From Planctomycetota bacterium (lineage in GTDB: Bacteria; Planctomycetota; UBA1135; GCA-002686595), in the NCBI GenBank assembly GCA_947484275.1, contig CANKOY010000034.1:1-40648 (forward strand): a DNA stretch of 40,648 nucleotides. Direction: 5' to 3'. Below, in pieces: positions 33,957 to 40,648 of the stretch (position 1 is its first letter; the number at the start of each line of letters is the position of its first letter). Both the position numbers and the translations under genes were made by a program. The notes below the pieces were generated by a model, which was given only the letters and a program-made list of their open reading frames with translations, was not told the DNA's origin and did no database searches.

Positions 33957-34532
33957 ATGGCCCGCCGTCTGTTCGTCACCGGCTTCGGCCCCTTCCCCGG
34001 GGTCGAGCGCAATCCAAGCCGCGAGATCGCGCGCGCATTGGAGCAACAGGGGCTCGGTGGGGGAGTTCACGTGCACGCCGCGGAATTGCCGGTGGAGTTC
34101 AACGCGGTGGCGGGTGCGATCGACGCGGCGTTGAAACGCCTGCCGGAGCGCCCGGACGTGCTCCTGGGACTGGGCGTGTGGAGTCGCGGCGACGGGTTTC
34201 GCCTGGAGCGCTTGGCGCGCGGCGTATTCGACGTGGCGCGCGTGGACAACGCGGGCCAAACCGGCATTGGCATCGACCTCGGGCCACAGCGCGCCACCGA
34301 TTGGGATTTGGAATCGCTCGCGAAGTGCATGCAGGCCGCGGGCGCGGGCGAAGTGCGCATCTCCGAGGACGCGGGGAGCTATGTGTGCGAGCGCACGTAC
34401 TTGCACCTGTTGACGCGCGCCGAGGAACTCGGGTCGCGCGCGCTCTTCCTGCACGTGCCGCCGCTGGAAGTGATCGGACTCGAGCGGCAAATCGTGTGCG
34501 TGCGCGCCCTGGCCCGGGAATTGTGCTCGTAG
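33957..34532 (+). CDS. pcp: Pyroglutamyl-peptidase I
   Basis: A 191-residue cysteine peptidase (family C15) that removes N-terminal pyroglutamate from peptides in the cytoplasm. It opens with the family string LFVTGFGPFPGVERNPS. The triad residues are all visible: Glu in FRLERLA, Cys in GSYVCERTYLH (about residue 144) and His in ALFLHVPP. Slightly shorter than the 205-215 residues usual for the family. The ATG at 33957 fits the domain start; an upstream in-frame start at 33867 would read through the terminator hairpin. It is transcribed alone. Confidence 0.9.
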   Translation: MARRLFVTGFGPFPGVERNPSREIARALEQQGLGGGVHVHAAELPVEFNAVAGAIDAALKRLPERPDVLLGLGVWSRGDGFRLERLARGVFDVARVDNAGQTGIGIDLGPQRATDWDLESLAKCMQAAGAGEVRISEDAGSYVCERTYLHLLTRAEELGSRALFLHVPPLEVIGLERQIVCVRALARELCS

Positions 34533-34923
34533 CAGGTGCAGGATCTCGGCACCCAGCGCCTCGCTGGCGATCTGAACTCGGATCGTATCGTCGTGTTGTG
34601 TGGCGCTGAGCTGCGCACGTCGTCACTGGCCTCCCCAGGCAGAGCCTGCAGTCCGGCGCCGCCCTCGCCCCTTCGCAAGCCCTAGCGCGGCGTACTCTAT
34701 CGCCCGCTGCTCGCCCCGCTCGAGACTCTTGTCGCCCGCACACGTGAACACCGCGGCGCGCGACCGCGCGGCGTCGAGCGCGAATTTTGTCGGTAGCTCA
34801 GAGACTGTCTGCGCTTCTGCGGCTTCGCGCCACAGTCCGCGACTGCCAGCACACGCGTGAAGCCTCCGACACCGATCCACTGCCTGGCATTCACGGGCGC
34901 AGTGTTAGGATCGCGAACGCCCC
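34533..34923. other. Gap before the EEP-family gene
   Basis: About 390 bases with no supported gene. A short tRNA-like string (GGTAGCTCAG near 34792) has no matching T-loop or acceptor stem. The only functional signal is the TAGGAT promoter box at its right end. Confidence 0.5.
34907..34912 (+). promoter_or_regulatory. Extended TAGGAT -10 box, near-leaderless start for the EEP gene
   Basis: TGT-TAGGAT forms an extended -10 element ending 11 bases before the ATG at 34924, leaving a leader of about five bases and no room for a ribosome site. Confidence 0.45.
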
Positions 34924-35892
34924 ATGACCCGACCCGACCGGCCGCTCGAGCGCTTTCGTTCGCTGCTTCGCGCCTGGCCCTTCGGACTCGCGGGCTATCT
35001 CGTCCTGCGCGGCGTGTTTGGGCCGATTCTCTGGCCGATCAATTTGATTGAGCCGCTCTTGTTTTGGATTGGCTTGCCCTCGCTCGTGTTTTGGGTGGTC
35101 GCGCTCGCGCGCAAGCGCCGCAAGTCCGCTGTCGCCCACGCGTTAATTGCACTGAACTGGCTGTGGCTCTTCGGGCACGCATTTGGCCCTGAGCGTTCTC
35201 CCGCGAGCGGAGAGGGGCTCTGCATCCTCAGCTTCAATTTGGCCGCCGACCTAGCACCTCCGGCGCGCGTGATCACTCTGCTGCGCGAAGCTCGCGCGGA
35301 CCTCGTGCTACTACAGGAACTCGGCCCAGTCCAAGGCGCGGCCATCGAACTCGAACTCGCCACGCTCTACCCCTACCGCGACCTGCACCCCCTGGGTATT
35401 CCCGGCATGGGACTGCTGTCGCGTCATCCGATTCTCGAAGTGCGCATGGTCCGCGCCGATCCACAGCGCGACGTGCAGCGCGCCGTCGTGGACATCGACG
35501 GCGTGCGCACCACGGTCTACAACGTGCACGCCGACTTGCTGCACACGTGGCTGTGGCCGTTCGGCGGCGGCATCGATGTTTTGGAGCAGCTTGCTCAGGA
35601 AGCCGTGCGCGCTGCGCCTTCAATCGTCGGTGGAGATTTCAACGCGACCGAGAACATGGAGGCGTATCGACGCTTGGCTCGAAGCGGGCTGATGGATGTC
35701 TTCCATCGAGCTGGCGTCGGGCCCGCATTCACCTTCCCTGTGTTCGGGCGCTACCGCAGTCTCCCGCTGCCCGCTTTGGCGCGTATCGACACGATTTGGT
35801 GCACCGAGAACTTCGATGGAGGCACCGCCGAGGTGCTGGCGGACGCGGGTTCGGATCACTATCCCGTGTTGGTAAGGCTCCCTCGGCGCTGA
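34924..35892 (+). CDS. Membrane-anchored endonuclease/exonuclease/phosphatase-family hydrolase
   Basis: A 322-residue protein with two or three N-terminal helices (FGLAGYLVLRGVFGPILWPI, IEPLLFWIGLPSLVFWVVAL, AHALIALNWLWLFGHAF) followed by an EEP domain from about residue 98. Catalytic signatures are in order: ILSFNL, LVLLQELG (metal-binding Glu), VYNVHADLL, GGDFNATEN, RIDTIW and GSDHYPV (catalytic Asp-His). The fold cleaves phosphodiesters in nucleic acids, phosphoinositides or sphingomyelin; with this topology the active domain probably faces the periplasm, but the substrate is unknown. It is a single gene with its own promoter. Confidence 0.88.
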   Translation: MTRPDRPLERFRSLLRAWPFGLAGYLVLRGVFGPILWPINLIEPLLFWIGLPSLVFWVVALARKRRKSAVAHALIALNWLWLFGHAFGPERSPASGEGLCILSFNLAADLAPPARVITLLREARADLVLLQELGPVQGAAIELELATLYPYRDLHPLGIPGMGLLSRHPILEVRMVRADPQRDVQRAVVDIDGVRTTVYNVHADLLHTWLWPFGGGIDVLEQLAQEAVRAAPSIVGGDFNATENMEAYRRLARSGLMDVFHRAGVGPAFTFPVFGRYRSLPLPALARIDTIWCTENFDGGTAEVLADAGSDHYPVLVRLPRR

Positions 35893-36221
35893 AGGCCGCT
35901 CGATTCAGCGCGCGTCCGTGAAGCTCGTTCCAAGATCTCAAGCCACGCCGCCGCTCGAGGACAAGCACGTCGCGCACCTCCCGCGCGCGCTCCAGCGATG
36001 CGTTACGCGTCATGTGCGACGCAGGGATTGGCGGCCGCGCAAGTCCGGCCTGGGCGACGACTTTGCGTCAGTGCCCGACCTGCTCGCTCTGGTCATTGCT
36101 TCTGTCCCGTGTGCACTCACCAGAAGGGGAGTCTCCTTGCACGATTCAGATCGCGCCCATTGACGGGCGGCATCCCGCAGTTGCTCGGAGGCGCAGCTTG
36201 CGCCCGCGTACAATGGTCGAC
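35893..36221. other. Gap before the small membrane protein gene
   Basis: About 330 bases, no supported gene. The only signal noted is the TACAAT box at 36209 next to the following start codon. Confidence 0.5.
36209..36214 (+). promoter_or_regulatory. TACAAT -10 box, leaderless start for the small membrane protein
   Basis: TACAAT ends seven bases before the ATG at 36222, placing the predicted transcription start at the start codon. Confidence 0.4.
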
Positions 36222-36587
36222 ATGAAATCCCTGCCCGAACAGGATCGCCCTCCGTCCGAGGCTCAACGCATTGCCTACCACATTGCGGGAGCTGTTCTAG
36301 GCGTCCTGTTGGGCGTGGCCACGGGGCTGCTGGGCGTCGCGATGGGCTTTGGCGGCGCATCCTATTGGGTCGCCGTGCCCTCCTTCGTGGCGTTGGGGAT
36401 TGGGTTCGGCTTCATGGGTCCGGCGATGCTCGTCGGCGGCATTGCCGGAGCCACAGTTGGACTCAGCGGGGCGTTACCGACGCTCGCGCTGCTCATCGTC
36501 GGCGGATTGATCGGCATGCCACTGGGTCTTGTTCCCAGAAGGCGAATGTGGGGCTGGTTTCAGCGTGGAGGCCGACGGCGGAGATGA
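36222..36587 (+). CDS. Small Gly-rich membrane protein
   Basis: A 121-residue protein with about four closely spaced hydrophobic helices rich in Gly and Ala (AGAVLGVLLGVATGLLGVAM, ASYWVAVPSFVALGIGFGFM, GPAMLVGGIAGATVGLSGAL, LALLIVGGLIGMPLGLV). A basic tail (RRRMWGWFQRGGRRRR) should face the cytoplasm. The Gly-zipper helices resemble those of small membrane-spanning or phage-holin-like proteins, but no family is recognised. The ATG at 36222 is preferred because the promoter box abuts it; the longer upstream frame is not supported. Function unknown. Confidence 0.65.
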   Translation: MKSLPEQDRPPSEAQRIAYHIAGAVLGVLLGVATGLLGVAMGFGGASYWVAVPSFVALGIGFGFMGPAMLVGGIAGATVGLSGALPTLALLIVGGLIGMPLGLVPRRRMWGWFQRGGRRRR

Positions 36588-36596
36588 GTTCCGGGG

Positions 36597-36622
36597 CAGC
36601 CTCTGGGTCACACCGGAGGCTG
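36597..36622 (+). terminator. Weak hairpin after the small membrane protein gene
   Basis: CAGCCTC (36597-36603) and GAGGCTG (36616-36622) form a 7-bp stem with a 12-base loop, 10 bases after the stop. No T-tract follows. Confidence 0.35.
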
Positions 36623-36654
36623 GTGTTGCGCCCTCAGACCAGGGCCCCATTGGA

Positions 36655-36684
36655 GGCACATTGACCGGGGACATGGGTGACACC
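36655..36684 (+). repeat. Insertion-sequence-end-like motif, left copy
   Basis: The 24 bases at 36661-36684, including GACCGGGGACATGGGTGACA, match 20 of 24 positions of a segment at 40528-40551 in the same orientation. GGCACAT precedes both copies, though here a 12-base stretch present in the right copy is missing. The GGACATGGGTGACA pattern resembles terminal repeats of IS481-type elements as recalled, not verified. No transposase is nearby. Confidence 0.5.
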
Positions 36685-36880
36685 GCCATACGCCCTCCCC
36701 GGCTCAAGGCCAGCGGCCGGCGCCCTCGATAGGGGCCCCAAGGGCACCCAAGTGCCAAGAGGCTCCCCGAACACTCCAATGGGAGTGTATAGTGCTCGGC
36801 CCAAAACCCGCCGGGGGGCGCGACGGACTGCCTGCGTTCCCCGGGCCACCCCCCCCTACAAGATCCACCTCTCCAAGCCC

Positions 36881-37111
36881 GTGCGCGAGTCGAAAGTCAC
36901 CGTCAAGATCCCGCGACCCCTGTTCCTGAAGATTCAGGCGGTGGTCGATGGGTCGGGCTTCAACTCACCCACGGATTTCATCGTGTTCGTGTTGCGCGAC
37001 CTGATGGGCGAAGCCGAAAAGCAACGTCCAAGCCAGGCCGCGGCTCCCGAGTACACGACCGAAGAGCTCGAAGAGGTCAAGCGCAAGCTCAAGAACCTGG
37101 GCTACCTCTAG
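36881..37111 (+). CDS. Small CopG/ribbon-helix-helix-like protein
   Basis: A 76-residue protein from a GTG at 36881. ESKVTVKIPRPLFLKIQAVV followed by GFNSPTDFIVFVLRDLM has the strand-helix-helix pattern of ribbon-helix-helix (CopG/Arc-type) proteins. A charged linker leads to a C-terminal EELEEVKRKLKNLGYL tail, a short motif also seen at the ends of many sulfatases. It is 11 bases upstream of sat, so probably the operon's regulator or an accessory subunit. The start is uncertain: no Shine-Dalgarno site is visible and an in-frame upstream region exists. A TATAGT box at 36787-36792, overlapping a small CACTCC/GGAGTG inverted repeat, may be the promoter and operator. Confidence 0.65.
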   Translation: MRESKVTVKIPRPLFLKIQAVVDGSGFNSPTDFIVFVLRDLMGEAEKQRPSQAAAPEYTTEELEEVKRKLKNLGYL

Positions 37112-37122
37112 CGACCCATCCC

Positions 37123-38394
37123 ATGACGACCTCCACAGCATTCACGATCTCCCCTGTCCACGGCGGCTTGCAGAAGCCGATCAACCGCATCGAGCCCAAG
37201 GACCGCGTCAACTTTCCGGCTTGGCGCAAATTCCCGGCCGTCGAAGTCAACGACAACGACCGCACGACGCTGTACCGCATCGCCGACGGAACCCTTTCGC
37301 CCCTGACCGGGCCCATGGACCGCGCCGACTACGAGAGCGTGCTCTCGCGCATGGCGATCGATCGCGGCGGCAAGCTTTGGGCCTGGACGATTCCGATCAT
37401 CCTGCCGGTGACCGACGCCGAAGCCGCCGCATGCGAGGTCGGCAAGGAGATCGGCCTTTCCTCCGGCGGCGAGTTGTTCGGCAAGCTGCGCGTCAAGGAC
37501 GTCTACGACTGGGACAAGACCGCGTTCGTGGCCGCGGTTTACGGCACGCCGCGCACCGATCATCCGGGCGCGCGCCTGTGGCTTTCGGATCCGCGCACCA
37601 AGTGTGTGTCCGGTGAGATCACTCTCGCGTCCTACATCGATCCGCGCCCGTTCGCCAAGCGCATCATGACGCCGCTGCAGACGCGGGCGTTGATCGAGCG
37701 CAAGGGCTTCGAGCAGAGCGTTGCGTTCCAGACGCGTAATCCGTTGCACCGCGCGCACGAGTACGCCCTGGTCTTTGGCGCGGAGAAAATCCTGCGCGAG
37801 ACGAAGAAGCGCACGGGCGTGATCCTCAATCCGCTCGTCGGTCAATTGAAGGGCGACGACGTGCCGGCCGACACGCGCATGCAAACGTACGAGGCGCTCG
37901 TAGAAGGCCGTTTCCTCGGCCAGGGCGACATGGACGAGACGCTGTGGAAAGCGTGCGGGCAGGAGCTCAACGATCAGCTCGAGCTGATCGGTCTGGACAT
38001 GCGCATGTACTACGGCGGGCCGCGCGAGGCCGTGATGCACGCGATCTACCGCCAGAACCTGGGCTTCTCGCACTTCATCATCGGCCGCAAGCACGCCGAC
38101 GCGCCCTACGACGACAAGAGCGCGATCTGGGGCGACTTCGATGCCCAGGAAATTTTCAACAAGCTCGCGGGCCAACTGTCGATCAAGACCGTCAACGTCG
38201 GGTTCGCCGCGTACTTCGAGGAGATCGGGCGCGTGGGCCTCGTCGAGGACAACAAGGGCAAGACGCAGGTCAACATCTCGGGCACGGTGATGCGCGAGAC
38301 TTTGGGCAAGGGCGAAATGCCCGACGCGCGCGTCATGCGCCCGTCGACGGCCAAGGTGCTCGCGGCCTACTACCAGTCACAGGCGAAGAGCTGA
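37123..38394 (+). CDS. sat: Sulfate adenylyltransferase (ATP sulfurylase)
   Basis: A 423-residue ATP sulfurylase of the single-chain Sat type that forms APS from sulfate and ATP. The active-site strings are FQTRNPLHRAHEYAL (QxRNPxHRxH), MRMYYGGPREAVMHAIYRQN and FIIGRKHADAPY. The PUA-like N-terminal domain is present (about 1-170, including GTLSPLTGPMDRADYESVL). The length suits the bacterial and archaeal homo-oligomeric form with no fused kinase domain; the kinase is the separate cysC two genes on. The stop is two bases from the next ATG. It acts in the cytoplasm in sulfate activation. Confidence 0.95.
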   Translation: MTTSTAFTISPVHGGLQKPINRIEPKDRVNFPAWRKFPAVEVNDNDRTTLYRIADGTLSPLTGPMDRADYESVLSRMAIDRGGKLWAWTIPIILPVTDAEAAACEVGKEIGLSSGGELFGKLRVKDVYDWDKTAFVAAVYGTPRTDHPGARLWLSDPRTKCVSGEITLASYIDPRPFAKRIMTPLQTRALIERKGFEQSVAFQTRNPLHRAHEYALVFGAEKILRETKKRTGVILNPLVGQLKGDDVPADTRMQTYEALVEGRFLGQGDMDETLWKACGQELNDQLELIGLDMRMYYGGPREAVMHAIYRQNLGFSHFIIGRKHADAPYDDKSAIWGDFDAQEIFNKLAGQLSIKTVNVGFAAYFEEIGRVGLVEDNKGKTQVNISGTVMRETLGKGEMPDARVMRPSTAKVLAAYYQSQAKS

Positions 38395-38396
38395 CC

Positions 38397-39350
38397 ATGG
38401 GCCTGTTCGAGTTCCTCAAAAAGAAGGAACCGCCGAAGCCGGCGGGGGGGCCGCGGCCGATGCTGCGTCCCATGGGAGGTGGCCTGCAGCCGCATCCCGA
38501 GCCCCAGGCTGAGAACAACTTCATCATCGCGATCCTGGATTCGTGTCGCTTCGACTCGTTCATGAGCGCGGCGCCGAAGACGATGATGAAGCTCGGGCCG
38601 GTGGAGAAGCGCTACACGTACGCTTCGTGGACCGCGCCGTCGCACTACAACCTGCTGACCGGGCTTCTGCCGCACACGACGCCGCCGAATGTGTACGCGT
38701 CGGAGTACTACAAGGAAGACTTCTTCAACTACAACTCGCGCCTGGGCACCAAGGGCATCGAGTTCGGGAAGATGGTGCCGGCGCTGTGGTTTCCGGGGCT
38801 TTTGCGCAACACGCTTGGGTACTCGACCCACGCGCGCGTTTCGCTGCCGGTGCTCAATCCGCGCACGGGCATCAATCGCGACTTCGACTCATTCACGTTG
38901 ATGGACCACCACAACGACATGCGCTCGATGTTGCCGACGATGAAGTTCGACACGGCCCGGCCGAGCTTCTACATGCTCAACATCGGTGAAACGCACTATC
39001 CCTATGCCAAGCCCAACGAGGACAGCTCGATGTGGCCGCGCATCTCGGGCGTCAACGGCGTGTTCAAGAAAATGGGCGAATCCGTCGGCGCAGACGGCAA
39101 GTTGATCAAGGACGAGACGCAGTTTTTCGACCACGCGAAGCTCGAGCAACTGCGCGCGCGCCAGATCGACACCGTGCGCTACCTCGACGACGTCTTTCAA
39201 GAATTGTTCGACATGGTGCCGAAAAATACCCACATCGTGATCACCGCCGACCATGGCGAGTTGTTCGGCGAAATGGGCTACTTCGGACATGGTCCGATCA
39301 TGCACGAGAAGTGCTTCGAGGTGCCCTACCTCGAAGGCAAGATCCGCTAA
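38397..39350 (+). CDS. Alkaline-phosphatase-superfamily (sulfatase-like) hydrolase or transferase
   Basis: A 317-residue protein of the sulfatase/alkaline-phosphatase superfamily. Metal ligands are seen in AILDSCRFDSF and in VITADHGELFGE followed by YFGHGP. The nucleophile region is YASWTAPSHYNLLTG, with Thr or Ser rather than the Cys/Ser-x-Pro-x-Arg that makes formylglycine, so it is not a classical type I sulfatase. GETHYPYA and SLPVLNPRTGINRDFDSF are further conserved-looking strings. There is no signal peptide; the N-terminus is charged (LFEFLKKKEPPKPAGG), so it is cytoplasmic. Between sat and cysC it probably acts on sulfate or phosphate groups linked to APS/PAPS; the substrate is unknown. 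Confidence 0.75.
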   Translation: MGLFEFLKKKEPPKPAGGPRPMLRPMGGGLQPHPEPQAENNFIIAILDSCRFDSFMSAAPKTMMKLGPVEKRYTYASWTAPSHYNLLTGLLPHTTPPNVYASEYYKEDFFNYNSRLGTKGIEFGKMVPALWFPGLLRNTLGYSTHARVSLPVLNPRTGINRDFDSFTLMDHHNDMRSMLPTMKFDTARPSFYMLNIGETHYPYAKPNEDSSMWPRISGVNGVFKKMGESVGADGKLIKDETQFFDHAKLEQLRARQIDTVRYLDDVFQELFDMVPKNTHIVITADHGELFGEMGYFGHGPIMHEKCFEVPYLEGKIR

Positions 39351-39362
39351 CGCAAAACGACA

Positions 39363-39920
39363 ATGACTAATCAAGGTTTCACCATCTGGTTCACCGGCCT
39401 CTCCGGCAGCGGCAAGAGCACGCTCGCCACCTACCTCATGCCGATCCTGAAGGAGCGCGGCAAGAACGTCGAGATCCTCGACGGCGACGAGGTGCGCGAG
39501 AATCTGTCGAAGGGTCTGGGCTTCTCCAAGGAAGACCGCGACACGAACATCCGTCGCATCGGTTTCGTCGCGAACATGCTCGCGCGCAACAATTGCGTGG
39601 CGATCACGGCGGCGATTTCGCCCTACCGCGAGATCCGCGACGAAGTGCGCAAGAAGACTCAGGCGGCCTTCGTCGAGGTCTACGTCGAAGCGTCGCTCGA
39701 CATCCTCGAGGAGCGCGACACCAAGGGCCTCTATAAGAAGGCGCGCGCCGGCATCATCAAGAACTTCACCGGCGTCAGCGACCCCTACGAGGCGCCCGAA
39801 AAACCGGAAGTCGTCGTGCACACCGGCACCGAATCAATCGAACAGAGCGCCGCGAAGATCCTCGCCTACCTCGAAACGAAGGGCCTCATCGCCCCCAAGA
39901 AGGTCGGCGCCAAAGTCTAA
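39363..39920 (+). CDS. cysC: Adenylyl-sulfate kinase
   Basis: A 185-residue kinase that converts APS to PAPS. Walker A is [13 protein letters not shown] near the N-terminus, followed by [53 protein letters not shown] and [25 protein letters not shown], all typical of Cys[20 protein letters not shown] completes the APS-binding lid. Full length. It is the last gene of the CopG-like / sat / sulfatase-like / cysC cluster, 12 bases after its neighbour. With no PAPS reductase in the window, the PAPS may feed sulfotransferases. The stop codon's last base is the first base of a large hairpin. Confidence 0.95.
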   Translation: MTNQGFTIWFTGLSGSGKSTLATYLMPILKERGKNVEILDGDEVRENLSKGLGFSKEDRDTNIRRIGFVANMLARNNCVAITAAISPYREIRDEVRKKTQAAFVEVYVEASLDILEERDTKGLYKKARAGIIKNFTGVSDPYEAPEKPEVVVHTGTESIEQSAAKILAYLETKGLIAPKKVGAKV

Positions 39921-40038
39921 ATACCGAGTCGCACACCATTCGGGACTTTTCTCTCCAAGAGTGCCGCACGAATAGCTGTTCTCGTTTCGTGCGGCACTCT
40001 TGGAGAGAAAAGTCCCGAATGGTGTGCGACTCCGTATT
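39920..40038. repeat. 119-bp near-perfect palindrome between convergent genes
   Basis: Arms of 53 bp (39920-39972 and 39986-40038) match at 52 of 53 positions around a 13-base loop. The left arm starts on the last base of the cysC stop and the right arm ends within the stop codon of the opposing gene, so the hairpin fills the whole gap. It should form a very stable stem on either strand and act as a bidirectional transcription stop. Moderate GC and long arms also fit a small palindromic mobile element. Confidence 0.9.
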
Positions 40039-40516
40039 AGAGGCCTGCTGTGAAGACCCAATATCCGTGTCGGGACTGCACATGGCGAAGTCTGCGTATT
40101 GGGCGCTGCTCCGCGAACGGTGCGTCCTCGAAGGTCAGACCGGCCCCCCTGAACAGGGTCGCCGATTCGAGCCAGCAGCGATCATTGGACAATTCGCAGG
40201 TGTACTGAAGCTCGAGCTCGTACGCGAGGCGTGGAGCCGGTAGCTGCGGCAAATACTCGGGGACTAGGGCCGCGAGATTCGGTGGCGGTGCCCCGCGCTC
40301 AGCCCGGAACCGGACCACCGCCTCGGCAACGGGTTGAGCCCTGACGGCGATGTCTTCCATGACGCGCGTAGCGGCGAAGTGGATCACGAAGAGTTCTATG
40401 GCGATCACGGCGCCGTGGGCGAGAAGCGGGGGCAGGGAGGAAACGAGCCGATGGGCGCCTCGCCTCCACCGCACCCAAGGCGCGAGCACCGCAATGATCT
40501 GTGCAACCTGGCACAT
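40037..40516 (-). CDS. Hypothetical membrane-anchored protein
   Basis: A 159-residue protein. One hydrophobic helix (LLAHGAVIAIELFVIHFAAT, about residues 31-50) is followed by an extracytoplasmic part with VAEAVVRFRAERGAPPPNLA and LVPEYLPQLPAPRLAYELEL, a pattern common in pseudopilin-like hypothetical proteins where a helix is followed by a 'Pro-x-x-Leu...Tyr-Leu' segment. The ATG at 40516 falls inside an insertion-sequence-like repeat, and the open frame runs further into the right-edge palindrome, so the native start may have been replaced. A later start just before the helix is possible. Function unknown. Confidence 0.55.
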   Translation of the reverse strand: MCQVAQIIAVLAPWVRWRRGAHRLVSSLPPLLAHGAVIAIELFVIHFAATRVMEDIAVRAQPVAEAVVRFRAERGAPPPNLAALVPEYLPQLPAPRLAYELELQYTCELSNDRCWLESATLFRGAGLTFEDAPFAEQRPIRRLRHVQSRHGYWVFTAGL

Positions 40517-40551
40517 GGGTAACACTTTTGACCGGGCACATAGGTAACACT
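40510..40551 (+). repeat. Insertion-sequence-end-like motif, right copy
   Basis: Two direct copies of GCACATRGGTAACACT (40511-40526 and 40536-40551) have a 25-base period, joined by TTGACCGG. The segment 40528-40551 matches 20 of 24 bases of the left copy at 36661-36684. The arrangement resembles tandem transposase-binding sites at the end of an IS481-type element; no transposase is seen in the window. Confidence 0.55.
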
Positions 40552-40590
40552 CCCCGAGCCCTTTAAGGCGCCCGGAACGCCGCGGCAGTG

Positions 40591-40648
40591 CCCGTGCGGC
40601 CCGGGGGCTGGAGGAGCGAAGCGACGACGGGCCCCTGGGCCGCACGGG
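40591..40648. repeat. Imperfect palindrome at the right edge
   Basis: Arms of 18 bp (40591-40608 and 40631-40648) match at 17 positions. The 22-base loop holds GGAGGAGC and AGCGACGACG, both also found in the centre of the left-edge palindrome. The window ends exactly at the arm edge. Confidence 0.8.

Noticed and set aside
34784..34830. Possible tRNA around GGTAGCTCAG
   Set aside because: No TTC-type T-loop, acceptor stem or anticodon arm can be formed with the flanking sequence.
40510..40551. GTAACACT repeats as a CRISPR array
   Set aside because: Only two units of 16 bases with a 9-base gap; no spacers and no cas genes.

Overview
This is a 40.6 kb high-GC stretch from a diderm bacterium. 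Lipoprotein signals, a signal-peptide-bearing outer-membrane barrel and multihaem c-type cytochromes all point to an outer membrane. The gene mix fits Planctomycetota or a similar environmental phylum best: an ECF sigma factor with a FecR-like anti-sigma, an AtuA-family protein, a PEGA protein, S9 and M48 peptidases, and a CopG/sat/sulfatase-like/cysC cluster. This placement is an inference from gene content only. No rRNA, tRNA, CRISPR array or intact transposase was found. Both window edges are imperfect palindromes that share the core AGCGACGACG, which suggests the piece ends at dispersed repeats.

Layout. 1-1012: a palindromic element truncating a dead ECF sigma gene, then a cupin gene. 1282-4278: an ECF sigma gene, a FecR-like anti-sigma read in frame into a DUF1579-like domain with its own internal ribosome site, and an M48 lipoprotein peptidase. 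4322-11847 (minus strand): a tight four-gene operon encoding a membrane Fe-S/FAD/NAD(P) oxidoreductase, a 26-haem cytochrome, an outer-membrane beta-barrel and a 15-haem lipoprotein-like cytochrome. 12193-18816: a small membrane protein, a YhaO/YhaN-like (SbcD/SbcC-like) pair, and hisS. 18832-23290 (minus): an ArsR-methyltransferase fusion and metH. 23559-28100: a CPA2-type antiporter, an S9 peptidase and an Smr protein. 28288-29616: a Cys-rich small lipoprotein and a secreted protein with three CP(I/V)S...CCxxC repeats. 29716-33153 (minus): an overlapping AtuA / AtuA-related / pta / FKBP operon. 33380-36587: a PEGA protein, pyroglutamyl peptidase, an EEP-fold hydrolase and a small membrane protein. 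36881-39920: CopG-like / sat / alkaline-phosphatase-superfamily / cysC cluster, which should make PAPS. 39920-40648: a 53-bp-arm hairpin, a hypothetical gene, insertion-sequence-like motifs and the terminal palindrome.

The most interesting system is the cytochrome operon. It encodes 41 CxxCH haem sites, a barrel and an NAD(P)H/Fe-S membrane module, which together look like a complete electron path from cytoplasmic reductant across both membranes. The larger cytochrome is built from seven tandem triheme modules. A second theme is expression style: several plus-strand genes have a TAGRAT or TACAAT box placed so close to the start codon that the transcript should be leaderless, while the long operons rely on 4-bp ATGA/GTGA overlaps.
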